Positions 47,432-55,512 are shown, counted from the first letter of the stretch. The stretch: 64,000 nucleotides of DNA from Candidatus Ideonella esbjergensis (GCA_016710065.1 JADJLP010000002.1:1-64000), one strand, 5' to 3'. The notes: a model not told the origin generated them from the letters alone. Numbers and translations: made by a program.

Positions 47432-48507
47432 GGCTTCGCGGCCGAGCGCCGCCCCTGCAGACGCGCCTTGAAATCGTCCAGCTCGTGGTCGCCAAAGATC
47501 ATCACCCGCTTGAGCAAGAACGGCGCGGTGTAGAAGGCGTTGGCACCGGGGTTCACGGTCACGCCCAGCTCGTAGCCGTTGCGCTGCATGGCGTCGAGCA
47601 CGGCCTCGTTGGCGTCGCCATAGGGGTAGGCAAAGTGCCGCACCTTCACGCCGGCGGTGCCCAGGTTCTTCTCCACCACGCTGCGCGGCTGCTTCAGCTC
47701 CACATCCAGGTTCTGGCGGTACAGCGTGTCGCCTTCGTCGGCACGTCGCTCGGTGAGGTTGCGGTGCGACTTGGAGTGGGCCTGGATGTCCATCGTGCCG
47801 GCGCGCCACATCTCGTCCATCTGCGGCCAGGTGAGCGCATCGCGGGAGCCGATGAAATCGGTGTAGACGAACATCGTGGCCGCAAAGCCCAGCCGCTTGA
47901 GCGCCGGGTAGGCGTAGCGGTACACCGACTCGTAGCCATCGTCGAAGGTGATGGCCACCGAGCGTTGTGGCAGCGCCTGGGCGCCAGCCAGAAAGCTGCG
48001 CACATCCGCCAGGCGCACCACGTGGTAATCGTTGGCTGCCAGCCATTCAAGCTGGGCCTCGAACTTGGCGGGCGACACCACCATCTTCGAGTTGCCCGGC
48101 CCCACGCGGTGGTAGCAGAGGATGGTGATGGTTTGCGCACCCTCGGGGGTGACACCCAGCGGGTTGGGCGCCACCAACGGCACCACCAGCGGGCTGCCGG
48201 GTACGGGCTGGCGCAGGTCGCGGTTGGCCTCGCTGATCTGCCAGGCCTTGTCGGCCGAGCCCAGCCATTGCGCGGCAATGCCTTGCAGCGTGTCGCCCTC
48301 GCGCGGCACATACACCAGCACCCGCGGGCTGCGGCCGGCCACCACGCCCAGCGCGGTGGGCTCTGCCTTGGGCGGCGCACTGGGCTCGGGTGCAGGCGGC
48401 GCGGGCTGGGGCGTGGTGCAGGCCACCAGCAACGCGGCCAAGGCCAGCGCCAGGAGGCGGCCGCAACGGCGCGGCGAGAGCAACAGGATCACGGCAGGCG
48501 GAGGCAT
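47428..48507 (-). CDS. LysM-polysaccharide deacetylase lipoprotein
   Basis: A 359-residue lipoprotein (lipid cysteine 30 in LLVAC). A LysM-like module (about 64-112, YVPREGDTLQGIAAQWLGSA) precedes a NodB/CE4 polysaccharide deacetylase domain. Metal-ligand motifs are intact: TFDDGYES (residues 187-194) and HSKSHRN (His244, His248), then the FAYPYG segment. CE4 enzymes remove acetyl groups from peptidoglycan or other polysaccharides. LysM targeting favours peptidoglycan. It lies between the kinase gene and the TPR lipoprotein gene, overlapping the latter by four bases. An enzyme of this type beside a T6SS is uncommon in the model systems I know. Confidence 0.88.
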   Translation of the reverse strand: MPPPAVILLLSPRRCGRLLALALAALLVACTTPQPAPPAPEPSAPPKAEPTALGVVAGRSPRVLVYVPREGDTLQGIAAQWLGSADKAWQISEANRDLRQPVPGSPLVVPLVAPNPLGVTPEGAQTITILCYHRVGPGNSKMVVSPAKFEAQLEWLAANDYHVVRLADVRSFLAGAQALPQRSVAITFDDGYESVYRYAYPALKRLGFAATMFVYTDFIGSRDALTWPQMDEMWRAGTMDIQAHSKSHRNLTERRADEGDTLYRQNLDVELKQPRSVVEKNLGTAGVKVRHFAYPYGDANEAVLDAMQRNGYELGVTVNPGANAFYTAPFLLKRVMIFGDHELDDFKARLQGRRSAAKP

Positions 48508-48519
48508 GGGCCGCAGCCG

Positions 48520-50655
48520 TCAGGCCTTGGGGGGCGTGACGGGGGCCGGAGTGGCGATGCCGATCTGTGTCACGCCTTCCACTCCGCCCTCGCGCTGCTG
48601 CAACGCTTGCGCCATGGCGTCGAAATCAGCAAACAACTGGCCGAATTCGTCCTTGCGCTGCTCGGCAATGCGGTGGCTGAAGCGGCCCTTGGCGATCTCG
48701 GCCATCGAGTCGCTCAGCAAGCGTATGGGCTTGGCAAACCAGTCGGCAAGAAAGTACATGGCCACAGCCACCGCCAGCACCGTCACCAGGGCCAGGATCA
48801 CCATCAGCGTGATCGAGAGCTGTGCCACCTGCGTGAGCGGCTTCTCGGGGATGCCCAGCGCCACACGGCCCACCACGGTCTCCTGGAAGGTGACTGGCGC
48901 CTCGAAGCCCAGCACCGATTCGTTGTTGGCCTGGTAGCGCACGGCGGCGGTGCCACCGGCGAGCTTGCCCAGGCTTTCTGTGCCGGCGGACTTGTAGGGC
49001 TGGCCCACCAGCGTGCCCACGCTGGCCGCGCGCACCACGCCCTTGGGGTCGATGACGACGATGCGCTCGAAGTTGCCCGTCTTCATCATCTCCTGCACCG
49101 CCACGTCCACCACGTCCCAGTCTTCCGACAAGGCCGCCGCAGCGTTCTGGCGTGCGATGAAGCGTGCCAGCGAGGCGCCGTAGTCGGTGGCCTGGCCCAT
49201 CAGTGCCTCGTACTGGCGCTGCGTGATGAGGGTGGCCGAAATGCCCATCACCACGGCGATGATGGCCGCCATGGACAGGGCCCACTTGATGCGCAGCGGC
49301 ATGATGCGCGGCTTGGCCTTCTCGCGCGCGGTTTCGTCAATGTCGGCCAACACCTTCTGCAAGGCCTCGGCCAGCTCCTGGCCCGACTGGTAGCGCTGGC
49401 CCGGCGTCTTGGCCAGGCAGCGGTCGACGATGCGGCGCAGCGCGGCTGGCGCTTCCGGCCGCAACTGCGTGAGCGGCGTGGCCGTGTCGTTGGCAATCTT
49501 GGTGGCAATGGCCACCAGGCTGTCGCCACGGAAAGGCCGCTCGCCGGCGATCATCTGGTACAGCACGATGCCGGCCGAGAACAGGTCGGAGCGGCCGTCG
49601 AGCTTGTCGCCCCGCGTTTGCTCGGGGCTCATGTACTGCGGCGTGCCCAGCACCGCGCCCACCTGGGTGCGCTGGTTGCCACCGCCGTCGTCGATGTGGG
49701 CGATGCCGAAGTCGGTCACCTTCACCGTGCGGCCATCCTTCAGCACCATGATGTTGCCGGGCTTGATGTCGCGGTGCACGATGCCGCGGCCATGCGCGTA
49801 GTCGAGCGCGCGGGCCAGCTGGATGCCGATGCGCACGGCATCGCGGATGGGCAACTGCTTCTCCTTGTCCAGTACATCGGCCAGCGGCAGGCCGTCGATC
49901 AGCTCCATGGCCATGTAGGGCCGGCCCTCGATCTCGCCCACGTCGTGCACCACCACCACATTCGGGTGTGAGAGGCCGCCGGCCGCACGCGCCTCGGCCA
50001 GAAAGCGGGAGTGGCACTCTTCGTCCTCGGCCAGCGAGGCGTGCAGGAACTTGATGGCCACATGGCGGTTGATCGACGGGTCGTGCGCCAGGTACACCGT
50101 GGCCATGCCACCGCGCCCCAGCCGCGACTGCACCAGGTAGCGGCCCACCTGCCGCACCGGGGCATCCTTGCCGCCGCCTGCGGCCTTGGCGGCCGTGCCG
50201 GACAGCGTTTGCCCAGGCAGTGCGCCGGTGGGCGAGGTGCCGGGGGCCGAAGTGTGCGGCGCACCCGTGCCACCCAAGCCATGCCTCAGGTCGTGCGCGG
50301 CGGTTTCAGGAAAGGCCGAGGCCAGGAAATCGCGGCTGGGCGGACGCACCCGCGTGGCGTCCTGGTCATCGTTCTCGGTCTGGCGGTTCAGCGGCGGCGG
50401 CGGCGCGGCCGGTGCCGGCGCAGCAGGCCGTGCCGCATGCCCCGTGGTGTGCACACCACCCGGCCCCACCACGCGTGTGCTGTCGTCGTCGATGTCGCGC
50501 GGGTCGAAGATGGGCGCGTCCTTGGCTGGCGCCTTGGTGGGCGGCAACACGCGCGTGGCGTCGTCCTCGAACGGGGAGGGGGCGGGTGCGGGCGGGGTGG
50601 GCGGCATGTTGGCGGCGGGCAGCTGGGGGTTCAAAGGAACGCCCCGGGTGCCCAT
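48520..50655 (-). CDS. Transmembrane Ser/Thr protein kinase with sensor and HAMP
   Basis: A kinase of about 711 residues. The N-terminal low-complexity region contains three similar sites, DDATRV, DDSTRV and DDQDATRV (about residues 31-103). The kinase domain starts near residue 170: GRGGMATVYLAHD glycine loop, catalytic lysine in VAIKFLH, HRDIKPGNIM, DFG, and GTPQYMSPEQ activation segment. A membrane helix near 450 leads to a periplasmic-looking sensor region (about 470-600), a second helix and a C-terminal HAMP-like stretch (WFAKPIRLLSDSMAEIAKG). Active-site residues are complete. ATG 50655 was chosen; 50607 is also possible. In T6SS loci such a kinase (PpkA-like role) phosphorylates Fha. 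Kinase-sensor-HAMP order is unusual. Confidence 0.88.
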   Translation of the reverse strand: MGTRGVPLNPQLPAANMPPTPPAPAPSPFEDDATRVLPPTKAPAKDAPIFDPRDIDDDSTRVVGPGGVHTTGHAARPAAPAPAAPPPPLNRQTENDDQDATRVRPPSRDFLASAFPETAAHDLRHGLGGTGAPHTSAPGTSPTGALPGQTLSGTAAKAAGGGKDAPVRQVGRYLVQSRLGRGGMATVYLAHDPSINRHVAIKFLHASLAEDEECHSRFLAEARAAGGLSHPNVVVVHDVGEIEGRPYMAMELIDGLPLADVLDKEKQLPIRDAVRIGIQLARALDYAHGRGIVHRDIKPGNIMVLKDGRTVKVTDFGIAHIDDGGGNQRTQVGAVLGTPQYMSPEQTRGDKLDGRSDLFSAGIVLYQMIAGERPFRGDSLVAIATKIANDTATPLTQLRPEAPAALRRIVDRCLAKTPGQRYQSGQELAEALQKVLADIDETAREKAKPRIMPLRIKWALSMAAIIAVVMGISATLITQRQYEALMGQATDYGASLARFIARQNAAAALSEDWDVVDVAVQEMMKTGNFERIVVIDPKGVVRAASVGTLVGQPYKSAGTESLGKLAGGTAAVRYQANNESVLGFEAPVTFQETVVGRVALGIPEKPLTQVAQLSITLMVILALVTVLAVAVAMYFLADWFAKPIRLLSDSMAEIAKGRFSHRIAEQRKDEFGQLFADFDAMAQALQQREGGVEGVTQIGIATPAPVTPPKA

Positions 50656-50739
50656 GGTTGCCCGGCGCGGGCTTGGCGGCAATGTCCGAAGGTCACGACG
50701 AGACCGGCCCGGGCACACGGTTTCCGTGAGCCACTGGGG

Positions 50740-51951
50740 TCAGTGGATGGGGGGCGGCGCTGAAATGGCGCGCCCGGCCATGGCGGCCCGTGCGGCGGCG
50801 TCCCAGCGCGCCTCCAGGTCCAACTGCACCAACACCTCGCGCGAAACCTGGCCATCCAGCCGCAAGCCCTGGCACCACCGGGTGCCCCTGGCCCATTCGT
50901 CAGCGTGCCGCTCCATTGCAGCGCGCGCCTTCTGCACATCAGGCAGCCACACATCGGGCGCCATCTCGCGCTCGAAATCATCAGCATCGTCGGCCACGGG
51001 CAACTGCCGACGGTCGCCGCAGACATCCTGCCCGGTGATGCGCGTGAAGGCCTCGCGCGCGGCCGCCGCCAACACCACATCGTCCTCGGCCATCCAGCGC
51101 AGCAGCGCATTCAGCGCCGACGGGTGGCCAAAGCGCGCCAGCAGACCGCAGCGCAGGCGCACGTCTGTCAACGCGAGGGCGGCCTTTTGCAGCAGCGGTG
51201 CGTCGTCCGCGCTGCCCAGCACGGCCAGCCAGTGCAACGCGGGCAGATCGCTGGCGGCGGCGCTCTTGCGCAGCAAGGGCAGCGCCGCTGCCTGGCCCGC
51301 CCAGGCCACCGCGCACCAGGCGCTGTGCCGCACGGCCGGCGACGCATGTGCAAGGCCGGCCTTGAAGGGCCGCACCGGCGCGGCCTTGGGTGCCGCCACG
51401 TCCACCAACAGTGCCGCGCGCCAGGCCAGCTCGCACACGGCGGGGTCGTCATCCTCCAGCAGCTTGGCCAGGCGCGGTGAGGCCGCATCGAGCAGGCGCT
51501 GGTTGGCCAGCACCACCGCAGCAGCCACTGCGGCGGTGGGCTTGGCCTTTTCCAGCGCCGAGCGCATCTCGTCGGTGAACAGCGCCGGTGGCGCGAGCCC
51601 CAGCGCATCGCGCAGGCCCGCGAGCGTGGCACCGCGAGCGCGAGAAAACTCCACAACCACGGCATGCGTGCTCTTGGCTTCGGCCAGGCGCAACAACACA
51701 AAGGCGGCGGCAAACGCCTCGTCGCGGTCTTCGGCGGACAGTTGCGGCTGCAACTGCGTGGTGAGTGATTCTGGTGGGGCGATCAGTGCGCCTTGCAAGT
51801 GCGCTTCCAGGCGTTCGTTCAGCTCGCCAAACTCGCGCAGGCTGTGCAGCCGCGAACCCAGCGCCTCGCGCCGCTGACCGGCGATGAACGCCAGGTCATC
51901 CAGGTGGGCCTGCAGCAGGCTGGGGATGTAGCGCGCGCGGGCGAGGGCCAT
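50740..51951 (-). CDS. TIGR02270-family T6SS-associated protein
   Basis: A 403-residue protein resembling the uncharacterised TIGR02270 family that recurs in T6SS loci. The start MALARARYIPSLLQAHLDDL and the paired-helix pattern through the middle (LAKLLEDDDPAVCELAWRAA; SPAVRHSAWCAVAWAGQAAA) suggest HEAT-like repeats. The C-terminal end has AREAFTRITGQDV and WLPDVQKARAAMERHADEWA. It directly follows the DUF6484 gene in the cargo cluster, 15 bases after its stop, and precedes the kinase gene. Its role is unknown. HEAT-type folds usually bind proteins, so a loading role is possible but inferred only from context. Confidence 0.75.
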   Translation of the reverse strand: MALARARYIPSLLQAHLDDLAFIAGQRREALGSRLHSLREFGELNERLEAHLQGALIAPPESLTTQLQPQLSAEDRDEAFAAAFVLLRLAEAKSTHAVVVEFSRARGATLAGLRDALGLAPPALFTDEMRSALEKAKPTAAVAAAVVLANQRLLDAASPRLAKLLEDDDPAVCELAWRAALLVDVAAPKAAPVRPFKAGLAHASPAVRHSAWCAVAWAGQAAALPLLRKSAAASDLPALHWLAVLGSADDAPLLQKAALALTDVRLRCGLLARFGHPSALNALLRWMAEDDVVLAAAAREAFTRITGQDVCGDRRQLPVADDADDFEREMAPDVWLPDVQKARAAMERHADEWARGTRWCQGLRLDGQVSREVLVQLDLEARWDAAARAAMAGRAISAPPPIH

Positions 51952-51966
51952 GGGGTTGACGGACGG

Positions 51967-52422
51967 TCAGTTGATGGAGACGGTGCCGGCGCGGATGCGC
52001 TTGGTGCCCTTGGCGCGCACGGTGACGTCTTCGCCTTTGATCAGCACCTTGCCGTCGGCGCGAAGGTCGATGGAGGCATCTCCGCACTTGAGTGAGAGTG
52101 ATTTGGTGGCTTCGAACGTAACATGGGCTTGGGCTTGTTGTGACGTGTAGCGGCCGATCCGGCCGAGGACAACAGGCCGCTCTGATCCGGCCGCATACGT
52201 CAGCAGCACGCGGTCACCCGGTGCCAGCAGCGGGATCGCGCCGGCGCCAGAATGCAGGACATCGCAGTTAAACAACCGGTCGCCAATTGTCACAAGCAGG
52301 CTGCCATCGGGCCGCAGTTCCAGCAAGGTAGCCTGTACTGCGGATGCCGCAAGCCCAAAAAAGTCCAGGACCGCAGTGTCGGAATCTGGTGTGCCTAGGT
52401 TCTCTCGCACCATGTCAAGCAT
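51967..52422 (-). CDS. DUF6484-like, VgrG-tail-like protein
   Basis: A 151-residue protein. The N-terminal part (about 25-100) is a small beta domain (LLVTIGDRLFNCDVLHSG; LAPGDRVLLTYAAGSERPVV) resembling the DUF6484 family linked to T6SS. The C-terminal 45 residues (LKCGDASIDLRADGKVLIKG, then a TVRAKG-type end) resemble the last beta-helix turns of the VgrG encoded 6 kb away (LKTGDASLTLKKDGTIQIKG). It could therefore cap or extend a spike. It directly follows the effector/immunity pair. The N-terminal half shares their lower GC content, while the C-terminal end is closer to the local average. Confidence 0.65.
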   Translation of the reverse strand: MLDMVRENLGTPDSDTAVLDFFGLAASAVQATLLELRPDGSLLVTIGDRLFNCDVLHSGAGAIPLLAPGDRVLLTYAAGSERPVVLGRIGRYTSQQAQAHVTFEATKSLSLKCGDASIDLRADGKVLIKGEDVTVRAKGTKRIRAGTVSIN

Positions 52423-52455
52423 GACGACTCCTTCAATTGGCTTTGGATAGAGGCA

Positions 52456-53004
52456 TCAGGCACGATGAAAGCGCATGGCGACCAAGCCTAGGGGTCGCAG
52501 CCGAGCCAGCAATTTATCGCTTATCAGCAATTCTCCGACGCTCTCGGCCAGGCGGAAAAGATCCAGCCCTTGTGATCGCGCAGTGTCTATCTTCAGCTCC
52601 GAAAAAAACACGGTAGTCAAACCTGTACCGGTAGGGTCCATGTACCCGGACCGTCCCATGTCGGCGCAGGCCACGAGTCCGATGATGTTCACTGCGAAGT
52701 AGCCCGAAATGGTTTCACCTCGATCTAGATTGCGAAGCACGGCTGGATACGCCTCGAAGTTGTGCACGCCGGCATCACGCAAGGCCTTGCAGAGCTTGGC
52801 TGAAAAGACCGGAATGGCCGAGTCGAAGAAGTCGGGTAGTACCGACGAACCATCTTGTCTCAGGTCGAACGCAATGGGGTTCATGGGTTCCATTGCGAGC
52901 CGTGCTCCCGAGTACCACGGTCCGGCAGGCTGGATGTCAGGCATTCCGGCGATGACGAAGCTGTCGATGCGATCAACTTCCTGTTCCAGTACGTAGTAGT
53001 CCAT
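52456..53004 (-). CDS. Putative immunity protein (Imm11/DUF1629-like)
   Basis: A 182-residue protein resembling the imm11 (DUF1629) group of immunity proteins found beside polymorphic and T6SS toxins. Consistent features are the YYVLEQEV start, the PDFFDSAIPVFSAKLCKAL segment, and the C-terminal pattern DLFRLAESVGELLISDKLLA then LRPLGLVAMRFHRA. No signal peptide or membrane helix is seen, so it should act in the cytoplasm, as expected against a nuclease. It begins 17 bases after the AHH effector stop on the same strand, the usual toxin-immunity layout. GC is near 55 percent in one 60-base line counted by hand, well under the surrounding genes. Confidence 0.65.
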   Translation of the reverse strand: MDYYVLEQEVDRIDSFVIAGMPDIQPAGPWYSGARLAMEPMNPIAFDLRQDGSSVLPDFFDSAIPVFSAKLCKALRDAGVHNFEAYPAVLRNLDRGETISGYFAVNIIGLVACADMGRSGYMDPTGTGLTTVFFSELKIDTARSQGLDLFRLAESVGELLISDKLLARLRPLGLVAMRFHRA

Positions 53005-53021
53005 AGCGGTCCTGAGCTTGC

Positions 53022-53978
53022 TTAGGTGGGCGTACTAGCGTTCAGACGATCCGTCAGTCTCATCGCCCACTTGGAAATGAAGTACCTCCACCGTCGTGGA
53101 TCGCCCACCACGTAGGCTCGCATCTGCTTGGATAGAACGTCTAGATGGCGGTTCAGCTTGAAGGGCGGCACATACGGCGGTTCCTTTGGAGGTGTCGCCT
53201 TGCCCATTGGGCAACCATCGGCATAGTGCTGCATGAAGACGGTGAGTGTGTTCAGATGCTTGATGCCACGCTGTACATAGCTACGCTCGGCGCGGTCCTT
53301 CGCAGGTACGGCGCCGTCGTGCTCGCCGAGATGGAACTGACGCTGCGCCTTCAACATAACTACCTGCGCAATGGCATCTTGCTCGTCATCGGTCATGTTG
53401 GTCCACAGCTTCTTAGTGTTGACACCCATCGCCGTCAACTCTGATCTGAACATGCTGAGGAACTCCGGGAACGCTGCGGCGAAGGACGCCATCTCGTCCA
53501 ATTCCTTGTTTGTATATGTGCCCGGCGCAACCTCTCGTTTTAACGCAGTCTTGAGCTTGATCGCCGTCTTGAACTGCGCTGGCGTCGACGGCAGCCAGAT
53601 ACCGTTGGCTGCTGAGTTGATGTCATAGCCGGTTTCACAGGGCTGGAGCTTGCCATCGTGCCGGCCCTGCTTGCAAAGGAAAGATTGGATAACCTTCTGT
53701 TCACCTAGGATCTCATTCCCGCAAATTAGGTGGTGCGCCTGCAGCGTGTATTTGCCGTGAACCCCACCCGTCTTCGCGACCATGTCCAAAAAATGGTGCA
53801 CCTCACTGTCGTCAGGCTTGCCGGTGGCATTCAAATTGCGGCCCAGCGTTTGACTGTCGTTTGCGTCGGAAACTTTCGAATCTGGTGAGGAGTAGGTCTT
53901 CTTGTACTCACAGAACGGGCAACGATCCTTGTCGTGGGGCAAGAGCGCAACCCAGACTTTCTCTAGAAGTTCAGGCAT
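53022..53978 (-). CDS. Putative T6SS effector with AHH nuclease domain
   Basis: A 318-residue protein with an AHH (HNH-superfamily) nuclease signature: LQAHHLICGNEI (Ala81-His82-His83) followed by GYDINSAANGIWLP, the typical aHH and NGxxLP pair. A later QRQFHLGEHDGAV may supply the distal histidines. Other features are CPFC near the N-terminus (Cys20, Cys23) and several more cysteines, so extra metal binding is possible. The start is the ATG after AAGGAGGAGCGA, a perfect Shine-Dalgarno context. It lies directly after the PAAR-like gene and before the immunity gene, so delivery on the spike tip is expected. Its GC (about 53 percent in one 60-base line counted by hand) is far below neighbours, suggesting transfer. 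DNA cleavage is a family inference. Confidence 0.78.
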   Translation of the reverse strand: MPELLEKVWVALLPHDKDRCPFCEYKKTYSSPDSKVSDANDSQTLGRNLNATGKPDDSEVHHFLDMVAKTGGVHGKYTLQAHHLICGNEILGEQKVIQSFLCKQGRHDGKLQPCETGYDINSAANGIWLPSTPAQFKTAIKLKTALKREVAPGTYTNKELDEMASFAAAFPEFLSMFRSELTAMGVNTKKLWTNMTDDEQDAIAQVVMLKAQRQFHLGEHDGAVPAKDRAERSYVQRGIKHLNTLTVFMQHYADGCPMGKATPPKEPPYVPPFKLNRHLDVLSKQMRAYVVGDPRRWRYFISKWAMRLTDRLNASTPT

Positions 53979-54041
53979 TCGCTCCTCCTTCAATAGTCTG
54001 GGTCGGTAGCTTCAAGGAAATGGCGGGAGCGTGCGAGGGCA

Positions 54042-54422
54042 TCACCCGCAAATATTCTTCTTGTTGTGCCACAACGGATCCCCCATGCGGCACACGTTCT
54101 TGCCTTCGAGCATCACGTTGAACGAGTACATCAGGTATTCGCACTCCTGCTTGAAGGTGCTGCTGAGCATGCCGCCGATGGTGCCGGGTTCGTCGCCAGC
54201 ACTCATCATGTATTTGGCGCCTTTCACCATCACCATGTTGCCGTCGGCTTCCACCTTGGTCGTGCCCTGCGAGGTGTCGCTGGCTTTGCCGATGTTCGGG
54301 TAGGGGATGGGCACGAAGGGCGCTGGTGGTGCCGGCGTCTTGCAGACGTCGGGGAAGACCATGCTCATGCCGCCGCTGCCCTTGTGGGCGAAGCCGGTGA
54401 TGTTGTGGACGGTGCATCCCAT
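54042..54422 (-). CDS. PAAR-like spike-tip protein (DUF4150)
   Basis: A 126-residue protein of the DUF4150 PAAR-like type that sharpens the VgrG tip and carries cargo. It has the family pattern TGFAHKGSGGMSMVFPDVCK, a PNIGKASDTSQG segment, SAGDEPGT, and a C-terminal GKNVCRMGDPLWHNKKNICG, with Cys and His residues suited to metal binding. It lies between the ketosynthase-like gene and the AHH effector gene, so it likely mounts that separate effector rather than being fused to it. Start at ATG 54422. Confidence 0.85.
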   Translation of the reverse strand: MGCTVHNITGFAHKGSGGMSMVFPDVCKTPAPPAPFVPIPYPNIGKASDTSQGTTKVEADGNMVMVKGAKYMMSAGDEPGTIGGMLSSTFKQECEYLMYSFNVMLEGKNVCRMGDPLWHNKKNICG

Positions 54423-54440
54423 GGGGTTGGGCTCCTGGTG

Positions 54441-55508
54441 TCAGTGCGCGCTGGCGAGCAGCGAGGCTGCCCGGTCGCCGTGGTCGGACGAGGCGTACAC
54501 CAGGCAGGGCGAATGCCGGTAGCCGTGGCGCACGCCGTGTGCGGCCAGCGCGGCCAGCGCCGGGCCATGGGCCGAGCCCAGGTCGCCGAAGCATTCGGCC
54601 GGGTGTTCCATCTGGTGTTCGGGTTCGAAGGCGCCCGCTTGGCGCAGCCGCGCCACGCCAAACTCGCGCGCCCAGTAGCGCTCGCCGTTGAAGCTGCAGT
54701 ACACGCTGGCGATGGGTTGCGGTGGTGGCGCTTCGGCCAGCAGCGCAGCAAACGCCGCAGCCAGTCCTTCGCCCAGGTAACTCTCGTCTGAGTAAACATG
54801 CCCCGCTTCGTGGCCATGGGCGGCGCCGAGCACGCTCGCCAGCGGCTGCAGGCCATGCGCCTGTGCGGTGGCGGCGCGCGCGAGCAGCAAGAAGGCCGCG
54901 CCTTCGGCCGGGCTGAAGCCGTCGCTGTTGATCTCGTTGCGGATGCGGCCCTGCAGATCCAGCGTGCCCAGCACATACAGATCCACCAGGCAGTCGACGC
55001 CGCCCACCAGCACGAAATCACTGTCGCCGCGCTGCAGCCGGGCGCAGGCCTCGCGCAGGGCCATCAGGCCGGCGGCGCGGCCACGGGCGGCGGCCACGCT
55101 GCGCTTCAGGTCCAGGGCGTCGGGCCACTGCTGGTTCAGGTGCTCAAGAAAGGCGCGCGGGTTGAGGGGCAGCGTGGTGTGCTGCTCGGGCAGGCCCAGC
55201 AGCAAAGGGATGCAGCCGACTTGCTTGCCCTGCAGCGGCGCGAGGGCTTCTTCCAGTGCCACGTGGGCCAGACGCAGCATGCGGGCCTCGCGGTACTGCA
55301 GCGGCAGGCTGGCCAGTGGCGCGGCCAGCTCGGGCAGGCCGTCGTCCGGCACGGTGCCCACGATGAAGGGCTGGAAGCGGCGGTCCATCCAGTCGATCTC
55401 GTGCAGGCGGGCCACACGGGCGCGCGCTGCGGCTGCCGTTTCGGCCAGGCTCAGGCCGATGGGCGAGACGAGGCCCGCGCTGGCGATGACGATGTCGTTG
55501 GCCGCCAT
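54441..55508 (-). CDS. Ketosynthase-like protein lacking catalytic residues
   Basis: A protein of about 355 residues with the beta-ketoacyl synthase (thiolase-like) fold pattern: IVIASAGLVSPIGLSLAETA at the N-terminus, REACARLQRGDSDFVLVGGV, and SDGFSPAEGAAFLLLARAAT. The nucleophile region reads AAARGRAAGLMAL, with no cysteine where the family has TACAxG, and the later His positions (HGT, GHxxGAAG) are replaced by FNGERY and FGDLGSAHG. So condensing activity is unlikely. Genes of this type recur beside DUF2169 and PAAR-like genes in T6SS loci, suggesting a structural or chaperone-like role. I start at the ATG giving MAANDIVIASAG, which overlaps the DUF2169 gene end only slightly or not at all. 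Confidence 0.75.
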   Translation of the reverse strand: MAANDIVIASAGLVSPIGLSLAETAAAARARVARLHEIDWMDRRFQPFIVGTVPDDGLPELAAPLASLPLQYREARMLRLAHVALEEALAPLQGKQVGCIPLLLGLPEQHTTLPLNPRAFLEHLNQQWPDALDLKRSVAAARGRAAGLMALREACARLQRGDSDFVLVGGVDCLVDLYVLGTLDLQGRIRNEINSDGFSPAEGAAFLLLARAATAQAHGLQPLASVLGAAHGHEAGHVYSDESYLGEGLAAAFAALLAEAPPPQPIASVYCSFNGERYWAREFGVARLRQAGAFEPEHQMEHPAECFGDLGSAHGPALAALAAHGVRHGYRHSPCLVYASSDHGDRAASLLASAH

Positions 55509-55512
55509 GGTT

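Noticed and set aside
47432..48046. Upstream extension of the TPR lipoprotein gene through the deacetylase gene
   Set aside because: The extended part is out of frame with the deacetylase and looks like shadow sequence; the lipoprotein signal peptide begins near 47431.
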